Origin: CAYOSF01 sp964406605
Lineage (GTDB): Bacteria; Chloroflexota; Dehalococcoidia; DSTF01; RBG-16-68-14
NCBI GenBank assembly: GCA_964406605.1
Contig: CAYOSF010000007.1
Span: 62,001-126,000, forward strand
DNA: 64,000 bases
Reading direction: 5' to 3'
The notes under the pieces were generated by a model. That model was not told the origin of the DNA. It saw nothing but the letters and a program-made list of their open reading frames with translations, and made no database searches. Shown one piece after another: positions 1 through 6,445 of this stretch. The translations under genes were made by a program, and so were the position numbers. The first letter of the stretch is position 1; each line of letters begins with the position of its first letter.

Positions 1-918
1 GCGCTGTTCGACTTGACCATGGCCCGCCGCCTGAAGGCGAACATGGGCATCTCCTTCATGGGCGACACCAAGGTTGGCCCATTCGAGATCCCGGAGAAGC
101 TGGCCCGCCAGTTTCTACAGACCGCCAATCCTCATGGGAAGCCCAACAGCGACGTCGTACGGCCCTGGGTCAACGGCCTGGACATCACGCGTCGGCCGCG
201 CAACATCTGGATTATTGACTTCCCGCCTGGCATGAGCGAGCAGGAGGCCGCTCTCTACCAGGCCCCATTCGAATTCGCAAAGCACCACGTCAGGCCGTTT
301 CGAGCCAAGGCGAAGTCAGGCGATGCAACGGGAGTCCCGTGGTGGATACACCAACGGCCGCGGCCCGCCATGCGACACGCCCTCCGCGACCTCACGCGCT
401 ACGTAGGCACGCCCCGCCTCACCAAGTACCGACTGTTCGTTTGGCTTCCCCAAGATGTCTTGCCAGATGCCCAGCTGATCGTCTTCGCCCGCGGTGATGA
501 CTATTTCTTAGGCGTGCTCCATTCCCGCGCCCATGAACTGTGGGGGCTCAGGATGGGCACAAGGCTCGAGGATAGGCCACGCTACACCCCCACTACCTGC
601 TTTGAGACCTTCCCGCTGCCGGACCCAACCCCCGACCAAGAAGCTGCGGTCGCCGCAGCGGCCAAGACACTCGACCAGTTGCGCGGGGAATGGCTCAACC
701 CGGAACTACCTCCCGGCGTCGGCGCGGAGAAGGAACTCAAGAAGCGCACCCTCACCAATCTCTACAACGAGCGTCCCACCTGGCTCATCAACGCCCACCG
801 CGACCTCGACGAGGCCGTCTTCGCGGCCTACGGCTGGCCCGAACCGCCCGACCAACTCGGCGACCAGGACATCCTCGGCCGGCTCCTCGCCCTCAACCTC
901 CAGCGCGAACCGGCGTAG
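1..918 (+). CDS. MmeI-like type II restriction/DNA methyltransferase, C-terminal part (5' truncated by window)
   Basis: The reading frame is open to the first base of the window, so only the last ~305 residues are present. Visible features are an N-terminal target-recognition-like stretch (KVGPFEI, VVRPWVNGLDI, RNIWIIDF) and a C-terminal helical region with LTNLYNERPTWL, HRDLDEAVFAAYGW and ILGRLLALN. These motifs are typical of the target-recognition and C-terminal domains of single-chain MmeI-like enzymes, in which nuclease, adenine methyltransferase and recognition domains share one polypeptide. The catalytic NPPY and nuclease motifs would lie upstream of the window, so activity cannot be judged. 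It could also be an orphan methyltransferase of the same family. It borders an accessory region with two kinds of transposase. Confidence 0.8.
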   Translation, partial: ALFDLTMARRLKANMGISFMGDTKVGPFEIPEKLARQFLQTANPHGKPNSDVVRPWVNGLDITRRPRNIWIIDFPPGMSEQEAALYQAPFEFAKHHVRPFRAKAKSGDATGVPWWIHQRPRPAMRHALRDLTRYVGTPRLTKYRLFVWLPQDVLPDAQLIVFARGDDYFLGVLHSRAHELWGLRMGTRLEDRPRYTPTTCFETFPLPDPTPDQEAAVAAAAKTLDQLRGEWLNPELPPGVGAEKELKKRTLTNLYNERPTWLINAHRDLDEAVFAAYGWPEPPDQLGDQDILGRLLALNLQREPA

Positions 919-976
919 GACCCGCCCGGCATGCGGTGTCGATGCGTTCCGCGTTGTGCCTTCCATTGACAATCTG

Positions 977-985
977 TGCTAGCAT
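977..985 (+). promoter_or_regulatory. Extended -10 promoter element
   Basis: TG-N-TAGCAT ends 6 nt before the ATG at 992, so transcription would start at or next to the start codon. A TTGACA at 966-971 lies only 8 nt upstream of the -10 box, too close to act as its -35. No Shine-Dalgarno sequence precedes the gene. Confidence 0.35.
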
Positions 986-991
986 GGGCCC

Positions 992-1708
992 ATGGCGACT
1001 CGTTCCCGCCTCCGCGAGCGCTTCGGCCAATTCTGGCGATGGTGGCAAGAAGCCGACGCACTGCGCGGTCTGGTGGGATTCCTGCAGCAGATCATCGGTT
1101 TCGCGTCGAAGTGGTGGCAGACAGCAGTCCCAATTATCCTCTTGCTTGGCGGTTCGTCGGTCATAGTGCTGGGTGCACTCGTGGCCCACTGGTATTTCAT
1201 TCTTGCCGCCGTCATGTTCGTCGTGGGTCTCATCTTGACGTTTCGCCTCCTGCGAACACGAACCGTTGACATTCATCCGCCGACGCTGGACACGAAGGTC
1301 GCCGACCAAGCCCCGCACGCATCTCCAGAAAGCAGTGGAATCATGAGTGACAGATCACATGAGCGCAAACAGCTCAGGCAACCTGCACGGTTCATCGACC
1401 GCTTTGGTGCTTCGTGGGGCATGCACCTCGTTCCCCAGTCCTTCCTTTTCGCCCCGCTTAATGAAATCCTCAACGCACCCAGCAAGTGGCGCGTCAGTGG
1501 CCCATACTGCCTATCGGATACGACCAGGCTCAAGTTCAAGGACAACTACGGCGTCCGCGAGCTGATGGACGGCGACGATGTAGGAGGCTCAGGCGGACGT
1601 TTGTACTGTCCCACCTGCCACCACGAGTTTCGCCCTGATGAAGACTATGAGGGCGAGCGCAGAATCGAAACATACCGGGCTCAAGTCGAAAGAGAACTGA
1701 ACAGGTGA
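992..1708 (+). CDS. Hypothetical membrane protein with C-terminal Cys motif
   Basis: This 238-aa protein has two hydrophobic segments at roughly residues 47-65 and 68-88 and a long hydrophilic C-terminal part. The segments start with VPIILLLGG and YFILAAVMF. The C-terminal region holds a single CPTC pair near residue 208 (YCPTCHHEF) followed by an acidic/basic tail. One CxxC plus nearby His could bind a metal, but a complete zinc ribbon is not visible. It stands alone between the restriction enzyme and the RAYT gene. The ATG start is preferred because an extended -10 box sits just upstream, which suggests a leaderless message. I do not recognise the family. Confidence 0.6.
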   Translation: MATRSRLRERFGQFWRWWQEADALRGLVGFLQQIIGFASKWWQTAVPIILLLGGSSVIVLGALVAHWYFILAAVMFVVGLILTFRLLRTRTVDIHPPTLDTKVADQAPHASPESSGIMSDRSHERKQLRQPARFIDRFGASWGMHLVPQSFLFAPLNEILNAPSKWRVSGPYCLSDTTRLKFKDNYGVRELMDGDDVGGSGGRLYCPTCHHEFRPDEDYEGERRIETYRAQVERELNR

Positions 1709-1747
1709 GACCCGCGCGCCAGCGCCGTCCATTCCCCAACGCCAACC

Positions 1748-2341
1748 ATGAAGTACGACCCGGACCGCCACCACCGTCGCTCCATCCGCCTCAAAGACTA
1801 CAACTACACGCAGGCCGGGGCGTACTTTGTCACGGTCTGCACGTACCAGCGCGAATCCGTGTTCGGGGACGTGGCCGGCGAGCAGATGCGGTTGAACGAA
1901 TATGGGTGCCTCACCCAGGACGAATGGCTGCGCACGGCATCGGTCCGCCCGTACGTCGCACTCGACCAATTCGTCATCATGCCCAATCACATCCACGGCA
2001 TCATCGTCATCACCGATCCCGTAGGGGCGACCCGGCGGGTCGCCCCTACAACCGTGGTCGCCGCTGCGGGCCGCGGCACGCCCCGGGGACCCGCGTCAGG
2101 ATCCATCGGCGCTGTTATTGGGCAATTCAAATCCCTCACCGCCAGACGCATCAACAAACTCCGCGAGACACCAGGCACACCTGTCTGGCAACGCAACTAC
2201 TACGAACACATCATCCGCGACGAATCGTCCCTCGATCAGATACGGCAGTACATCCTCGACAATCCGGCGCGCTGGGCCAACGACCCAGAGAACCCGCAGG
2301 CACAGGATCCGGAACCGGAAGAGGCATGGCGCCTGAGCTGA
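1748..2341 (+). CDS. REP-associated tyrosine transposase (RAYT, IS200-like Y1 family)
   Basis: This 197-aa protein has the Y1 transposase fold signatures: an N-terminal Y-F-V-T-V-CTYQR strand, the HUH motif at residues 79-84 (PNHIHG, His81 and His83), and the catalytic tyrosine region QRNYYEHIIRD (Tyr151/152). It ends with QIRQYILDNPARW, typical of RAYTs. RAYTs are single-copy host-domesticated relatives of IS200 transposases and are associated with REP palindromes. Residues 92-100 are encoded by a perfect 29-nt REP-type hairpin (2021-2049) located between the two catalytic motifs. Further hairpins lie downstream. There is no flanking IS boundary, consistent with a RAYT rather than a mobile IS200. 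Confidence 0.85.
   Translation: MKYDPDRHHRRSIRLKDYNYTQAGAYFVTVCTYQRESVFGDVAGEQMRLNEYGCLTQDEWLRTASVRPYVALDQFVIMPNHIHGIIVITDPVGATRRVAPTTVVAAAGRGTPRGPASGSIGAVIGQFKSLTARRINKLRETPGTPVWQRNYYEHIIRDESSLDQIRQYILDNPARWANDPENPQAQDPEPEEAWRLS
2021..2049. repeat. REP-like perfect hairpin inside the RAYT gene
   Basis: The left arm GTAGGGGCGACCC (13 nt), a GGC loop and the right arm GGGTCGCCCCTAC form a perfect inverted repeat. It is in frame with the transposase, reading V-G-A-T-R-R-V-A-P, and adds a short insert between the HUH and Tyr motifs. Confidence 0.9.
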
Positions 2342-2684
2342 CTCGCCCCCGACCCTTCACCCTTTTCCCGTGCCACCCGCCCCTTTGCGCTTTTCCGCCC
2401 CCGTCGTATCCTGGCTCCATACAACCGCCCTTGTAGGGGCACCCCCCTGTGGGTGCCCGTCGGGACGACCCCCGATGAACTCGTTTCAGATACCAAATGC
2501 GAATGCGCCTACACAGAAAAAACATGATTCTGCAAAACGAACTCCTTGTGCTGAGCCTGTCCCCAGCCACCACGACCCTCGACCCTCGGCCCTTGACCCT
2601 TTCTCGGCCTTCCCACCGCACCAAACAATCAACCACGGCCTGCAAGGCGCACCCCGGCCAGATACGGACCGTTCATCGCACTCG
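2342..2684. other. Non-coding accessory intergenic region with low-complexity CGACCCT repeats
   Basis: No convincing gene is present. The stretch is pyrimidine-rich with degenerate copies of CGACCCT/GACCCTT (clearest at 2571-2602) and a REP-like hairpin at 2433-2458. A similar CGACCC-rich run occurs at 5203-5229, on the other side of the IS1595 element, so the element appears to have inserted into an existing repeat cluster. Confidence 0.6.
2433..2458. repeat. REP-like imperfect hairpin
   Basis: The sequence begins GTAGGGGCACCC, like the hairpin inside the RAYT gene. GGGCACCC (2437-2444) pairs with GGGTGCCC (2451-2458) around a 6-nt loop. Confidence 0.65.
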
Positions 2685-2692
2685 AAATCAAT
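2685..2692. repeat. Target-site duplication, left copy
   Basis: AAATCAAT directly abuts the left end of the IS1595-family element. The identical octamer abuts the right end at 4971-4978. Eight-bp duplications are characteristic of the IS1595 family. Confidence 0.9.
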
Positions 2693-2726
2693 GGCAACTA
2701 TCCCTTGACTGTAGAAGCCCGATATG
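2693..2726 (+). repeat. Left terminal inverted repeat of the IS1595 element
   Basis: It starts GGCAACTATCCCTTGACT. The first 23 nt are exactly complementary to 4948-4970, and the next 11 nt match at 8 positions. It contains the -35 box of an inward promoter. Confidence 0.92.
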
Positions 2727-2733
2727 AGACAAT
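2705..2733 (+). promoter_or_regulatory. Inward promoter overlapping the left inverted repeat
   Basis: TTGACT (2705-2710), a 17-nt spacer and GACAAT (2728-2733) form a sigma70-like promoter. The -35 lies inside the inverted repeat, so a transposase bound to the end could repress it. Confidence 0.5.
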
Positions 2734-2755
2734 AGGGCCTGGAGGTAGCGACAAC

Positions 2756-3016
2756 ATGACACTAGCAGATGCCCAACTACGTCAGATGGCCCAATTGGGA
2801 CTAGTCGGGGCGCTGGAGTTCGTGAGCGATCCAAGCAACATGATTCCCTTTGAACGAACGCCTGGAACCGGCGTCTTTGTCTGGGAATACAGCGGAAGCC
2901 CAAGACCGGGGGCCAATCCTGACTTGGTGCCCTTTCTCGTGTTGGTCGCCATTTCAGAGCACCAAGTCCTGTTGGACGAACTACGCGAGCGCGCCTTGGA
3001 TACAGAACATAAGTAG
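2756..3016 (+). CDS. IS1595 passenger, 86-aa hypothetical protein
   Basis: This small acidic protein has a central V-F-V-W-E-Y-S-G stretch and a hydrophobic V-P-F-L-V-L-V-A segment followed by a charged helix (LDELRERALD). The ATG at 2756 was chosen because a perfect GGAGGT at 2741-2746 precedes it. The longer frame from 2705 would begin inside the inverted repeat. It lies 41 nt upstream of the transposase and is read from the promoter in the left end. I do not recognise a family. It may be an accessory or regulatory protein of the element. Confidence 0.6.
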   Translation: MTLADAQLRQMAQLGLVGALEFVSDPSNMIPFERTPGTGVFVWEYSGSPRPGANPDLVPFLVLVAISEHQVLLDELRERALDTEHK

Positions 3017-3057
3017 CTACAGTCACATCGTAGTCAGCAGATCGAAAGGCCAAGAGA

Positions 3058-4038
3058 ATGCCTCCTGTGAATCGAAACAAACCAATCCGAGCGGAATCCT
3101 CGGAGTCGCGTTACACGCTCATGGAGTTCATGCGCGAGTTCCCAGACGACGCTACCTGCCTTGAGTGGCTGTGGCGGAATCGCTACTCGGAAGACGGCGA
3201 GCGTGCACGCTGCCCGAAGTGTGAGACGGAGCGCGTCTTCAAGCGGTACGAGACGGCGCAGCGCCGCCAGTCTTGGACCTGCACGGGCTGCGGGCACCAC
3301 ATCCAGCCCACAGCAGGAACGATCTTTGAGAAGTCGTCCACATCCCTGCACCTGTGGTTCTACGCCATGTACCTCATGACCAGCACCCGCTGCGGCATCT
3401 CCGCGAAGCAGCTTGAGCGTGAATTGGGTGTGACCTACAAGACGGCGTGGCGCATGGCGCACCTGATCCGCCACGAACTCATGACTGACGACGGGCACGC
3501 TCCCTTGTCTGGCACGGTCGAAGTTGATGAAACCTACGTGGGCGGGAAGCGCCGTTACCGGAAGGGCGAGGAAGCCCCGCGCAACGTCGAAGGGGGACTC
3601 AAGCGCGGTCGCCGCAAGAAAGAGGATGAGAACAAGACCATCGTGTTCGGAATGGTAGAGCGCGAGGGCGAAGTGCGGGCGAGTGTAGTACCGGACACGA
3701 AATTCGCCACGCTCCTGCCGTTGCTTCGCGAGCATGTCCTTCCGCGCTCGGTGGTCTACACAGATGAGGCCCACCACCTGAGGCAGATTGCTGGGCACGG
3801 CTACCGGCATGAGCGCATCTACCACCGAGCGAAGGTCTACGTGCGCGGCAAAGTCCACACGAACACGGTGGACGGCTTCTGGTCGCTCCTGAAGCGCGGG
3901 ATCGACGGGGTGTACCACGCAGTCTCGGCTAAGCATCTTCAGGGCTACCTGAACGAGTATGCGTGGCGGTACAATCACCGCCAGGATGGACGGGCTCAGT
4001 TTGAGACGCTACTTCTTCGGTCGGCGCTTCCGAGTTGA
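3058..4038 (+). CDS. IS1595-family (ISXO2-like) transposase
   Basis: This 326-aa protein starts with a zinc-ribbon (Cys52/Cys55 and Cys75/Cys78), then a helical DNA-binding region (ISAKQLERELGVTYKTAW), then the DDE-type catalytic domain. Asp157 lies in VEVDETYVGGK, Asp236 in VYTDEA, and the third motif is HTNTVDGFWSLLKRG (residues 267-281). From family knowledge I expect NTVEGFW, so Asp272 appears in place of the usual Glu, a conservative change that could affect activity. The C-terminal LNEYAWRYNHR is typical of the family. The frame is uninterrupted. It moves the element through the inverted repeats at 2693-2726 and 4937-4970. Confidence 0.93.
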   Translation: MPPVNRNKPIRAESSESRYTLMEFMREFPDDATCLEWLWRNRYSEDGERARCPKCETERVFKRYETAQRRQSWTCTGCGHHIQPTAGTIFEKSSTSLHLWFYAMYLMTSTRCGISAKQLERELGVTYKTAWRMAHLIRHELMTDDGHAPLSGTVEVDETYVGGKRRYRKGEEAPRNVEGGLKRGRRKKEDENKTIVFGMVEREGEVRASVVPDTKFATLLPLLREHVLPRSVVYTDEAHHLRQIAGHGYRHERIYHRAKVYVRGKVHTNTVDGFWSLLKRGIDGVYHAVSAKHLQGYLNEYAWRYNHRQDGRAQFETLLLRSALPS

Positions 4039-4156
4039 GGGCTTCGCCTTCGCCGCCTTCCTGAGGTTCTTCAGGAAGTCGCCTCGCTTGGGGATGGGTA
4101 TCTGCTCGCCCTTGGAAGTCCTCTGCGTCTTGTCGGTCACGGTCTGAGTATACCTC

Positions 4157-4900
4157 ATGCCACCTTCTCTCAAGGGTGCCTACCTCCGTGTCCAGCGCGC
4201 TGGTACCCACCTCTCGGACCTTGAACGGCGAGAACGGCGGCGCAACCGAGCGTACCGTAAGAACCTGATCTACGAATTCAACCGTGTGACCCAGCTTGCC
4301 CATGGCCGCTGGAAGGGGAGCCGTCCCATCAGCCCCGGCATTAGCGTCGTTCTCGGTGAGGTCATCTATAACCTGCGCGCCGCTCTGGACTACTTGGTCT
4401 ACGAGTTGGCCTTCCTCGACTCTGGCCTGGAGCAAGATGGAACGCAATTCCCCATCGAGAGTAGCAAGGGGGGCTTCGCGTCTCGGTGTGACGAGACAAG
4501 AGACAGGGGCGTCTATCTTCGCGGTCTGTCCCAAGCACACAAGGACGCGATCAAAGACCTTCAGCCTTGCTATGGATGCCACTGGACAAAGCTGCTGGCC
4601 GACATCTCCAACCCAGACAAGCACAGGAAACTCACAGACTCCCATGGTGAAGTCGAGGTCACCATCAGGCTGGAGTATGGGAGGGCGATTGACTTTGCGG
4701 GGCTTCCCGGCAAGGTATTCTATGCACAAGGACGTTTCCCGCGCTGGCACAAACGCCGAGGACAGATATGCGACGTGTACGTGTACGGAGACTTCACCAT
4801 TGAGGTAACGTTCTCGGACAGGACGCCCGTCATAGCGACACTTGAGTTTCTCAAGAGCCAAGTTGCCAGCACGCTTGATGCGTTCAACCCGGAGTTCTAG
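4157..4900 (+). CDS. IS1595 passenger, 247-aa hypothetical protein (LRxALDxLVxELA...PDKHR family)
   Basis: The protein has a basic N-terminal helix (LERRERRRNRAYRKN) and a helical core with YNLRAALDYLVYELA near residues 74-88. A TQFPI segment and an ISNPDKHRKLTDS motif near 150-162 follow, then a beta-rich C-terminus. The RxALDxLxxxLA...FPI...DKHR arrangement occurs in a widespread family of uncharacterised proteins that I recognise only by pattern. A helical core followed by D-K-H-R is loosely reminiscent of HEPN-type proteins, but I cannot confirm that. It is transcribed with the transposase and ends 36 nt before the right inverted repeat, so it is carried as cargo. Confidence 0.65.
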   Translation: MPPSLKGAYLRVQRAGTHLSDLERRERRRNRAYRKNLIYEFNRVTQLAHGRWKGSRPISPGISVVLGEVIYNLRAALDYLVYELAFLDSGLEQDGTQFPIESSKGGFASRCDETRDRGVYLRGLSQAHKDAIKDLQPCYGCHWTKLLADISNPDKHRKLTDSHGEVEVTIRLEYGRAIDFAGLPGKVFYAQGRFPRWHKRRGQICDVYVYGDFTIEVTFSDRTPVIATLEFLKSQVASTLDAFNPEF

Positions 4901-4936
4901 TGGTTCCGCAGCGTTGACATCGTTTCTATACTCCGC

Positions 4937-4970
4937 CATATCTAGCCTCTACAGTCAAGGGATAGTTGCC
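4937..4970 (-). repeat. Right terminal inverted repeat of the IS1595 element
   Basis: Read on the minus strand it begins GGCAACTATCCCTTGACT, identical to the left end for 23 nt. It differs from the left end at three of the next 11 positions. Confidence 0.92.
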
Positions 4971-4978
4971 AAATCAAT
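4971..4978. repeat. Target-site duplication, right copy
   Basis: AAATCAAT directly follows the right inverted repeat and is identical to 2685-2692. Confidence 0.9.
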
Positions 4979-5116
4979 CAAACCCCGCCTTGGGCCGCCT
5001 TGTCCCGACCCCTCCGCAAAGGCCGCCATGTCACCCCGCAAGGGCATCTCTCCCTACAGCCGTGGGCCCGCACAGCGGTTCCTCCCCTACCCTCGCCTCG
5101 CAGACGCCCTCCCATG

Positions 5117-5136
5117 CCCCAGCCTTCAGGCTGGGG
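5117..5136. repeat. REP-like hairpin A
   Basis: CCCCAGCCT and AGGCTGGGG form a perfect 9-bp stem with a TC loop. It is a sibling of the hairpin 23 nt downstream. Confidence 0.85.
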
Positions 5137-5159
5137 TGGCGTTCTTCCACTTCCCTATG

Positions 5160-5179
5160 CCCCAGCGTTCACGCTGGGG
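5160..5179. repeat. REP-like hairpin B
   Basis: CCCCAGCGT and ACGCTGGGG form a perfect 9-bp stem with the same TC loop. It differs from hairpin A by one compensated base pair (C-G to G-C), so the structure itself appears conserved. Confidence 0.85.
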
Positions 5180-5363
5180 TACTGCTCCCCCAGCACCCGG
5201 CCTCCACGACCCACGACCCTGGACCCTCCATCTCCGGCCCCCGCCCCCATCCCAACGACGGTCAATCAAACGCGTAGCTCCGCTCCAGATAGGAGAATGC
5301 TTGCGATTTCCAAAGACAATCAAGCCTCGCCGAGCGTTGACCGCCCGCCGGGGCGCCCGTACC

Positions 5364-5380
5364 GTAGGGGCAGGCCCTGC
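5364..5380. repeat. GTAGGGGC-type repeat remnant
   Basis: GTAGGGGCAGGCCCTGC begins with the same octamer as the RAYT-embedded hairpin. It contains a short GCAGG/CCTGC stem. Confidence 0.5.
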
Positions 5381-5466
5381 TGCGTCCGCCTCCGCCGTGC
5401 CCGCCTTAGGAGGGGTGGATGCCTGCCCTTCCGAGGCTCGACCGGCAAGAACGAAAGGAGCCCGAG

Positions 5467-6372
5467 ATGAACGTCCTGAGAACGCCGGATGACCGGTTCG
5501 CCGGCCTGCCCGGCTACCCCTTCGAACCCCATTACCTTGAGGTGCCGGACGGCGCGGGCGGCGCGCTGCGCATGCACTACGTGGACGAAGGACCTCGCGA
5601 CGCTGCACCGGTGCTGCTCCTCCACGGCGAGCCTTCCTGGTCCTATCTCTATAGGAGGATGATCCCGGTCATCGTCGACGCCGGAAACCGCGCCGTCGCG
5701 CCGGACTTCCCCGGCTTCGGCCGCTCCGACAAGCCGACGGAGCGCTCGGACTACACCTACCAGGCATTCGTCGACTGGACCGCGTCCTTCGTTGAGCAGC
5801 TCGACTTGCGAGACATCACGTTCTTCGGCCAGGACTGGGGCGGCCTGATCGGGCTGCGCATCGCGGCGGAGCATCCCGACCGCTTCGCGCGGCTCGTGGT
5901 GGGCAACACCGGGCTGCCGACGGGCGACGTCTCGCCGGGCGAGGCGTTCATGCGCTGGCAGCAGTTCTCCCAGACCTCGCCCGTGTTCGATATCGGGCGC
6001 ATCATCCAGGGCGCGACGACTACGAACCTGAGCGACGAAGTCGTCGCCGCATACGACGCCCCCTTCCCGGACGATTCCTACAAGGCGGGCGCGCGCCAGT
6101 TCCCCTCCCTCGTGCCTACAACCCCCGACGACCCGGCCGCCCCCGCGAACCGCAGGGCGTGGGAGGTCCTCGAGCGATGGGAGAAGCCGTTCCTTACCGC
6201 CTTCAGCGACGGCGACCCCATCACCAGGGGAGGGGAGCGCGTCTTCCAGGCCCGGGTCCCGGGAGCGCAGGCACAACCGCACACCACAATCAAAGATGCC
6301 GGCCACTTCCTGCAGGAGGACAAGGGCGAGGAGCTCGCCCAGGTCATCGTAGACTTCATCGCGAGCACCTGA
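5467..6372 (+). CDS. Haloalkane dehalogenase (alpha/beta hydrolase)
   Basis: This 301-aa alpha/beta hydrolase would hydrolyse carbon-halogen bonds of haloalkanes to alcohol and halide in the cytoplasm. The catalytic set is visible: nucleophile Asp123 in GQDWGG with the halide-stabilising Trp124, the oxyanion segment HGEPSWSYLYR (53-63), acid Asp250 in FSDGDPIT and base His280 in DAGHFLQED. The order Asp-Asp-His and the HGEPSWS motif fit the DhlA/DhmA-type subgroup. Length matches the family. The start was set by the AAAGGAG upstream of ATG 5467; the longer frame from 5419 runs into the upstream non-coding repeats. It appears monocistronic. Substrate cannot be inferred from sequence. Confidence 0.9.
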   Translation: MNVLRTPDDRFAGLPGYPFEPHYLEVPDGAGGALRMHYVDEGPRDAAPVLLLHGEPSWSYLYRRMIPVIVDAGNRAVAPDFPGFGRSDKPTERSDYTYQAFVDWTASFVEQLDLRDITFFGQDWGGLIGLRIAAEHPDRFARLVVGNTGLPTGDVSPGEAFMRWQQFSQTSPVFDIGRIIQGATTTNLSDEVVAAYDAPFPDDSYKAGARQFPSLVPTTPDDPAAPANRRAWEVLERWEKPFLTAFSDGDPITRGGERVFQARVPGAQAQPHTTIKDAGHFLQEDKGEELAQVIVDFIAST

Positions 6373-6445
6373 GTCTAGGGGGCCGACACCTGACCCGCTC
6401 TGTGATCCTCCATGCTGTTGGGCGCGACGAGCTACGCCCCGGCGC

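Larger units (their letters stand above)
2693..4970 (+). mobile_element. Complete IS1595-family insertion element with two passenger genes (2,278 bp)
   Basis: The element is bounded by terminal inverted repeats at 2693-2726 and 4937-4970. The outer 23 bp match perfectly and 31 of 34 match overall, and 8-bp direct repeats AAATCAAT flank both ends. It contains three co-directional genes: an 86-aa hypothetical, an ISXO2/IS1595-type transposase, and a 247-aa hypothetical. Intact ends, matching duplications and an open transposase frame indicate a fairly recent insertion. The passengers make it longer than a minimal one-gene element of this family. Confidence 0.92.
4979..5466. other. Non-coding region with a REP-like hairpin cluster
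   Basis: No gene is supported before the dehalogenase. The stretch contains two sibling hairpins (5117-5136 and 5160-5179), a CGACCC-rich run (5203-5229) and a GTAGGGGC-type element (5364-5380). It continues the repeat cluster found on the other side of the IS1595 insertion. Confidence 0.6.

Noticed and set aside
966..971. TTGACA as a -35 box for the gene at 992
   Set aside because: Only 8 nt separate it from the TAGCAT -10, too short for a normal promoter; the extended -10 reading is preferred.
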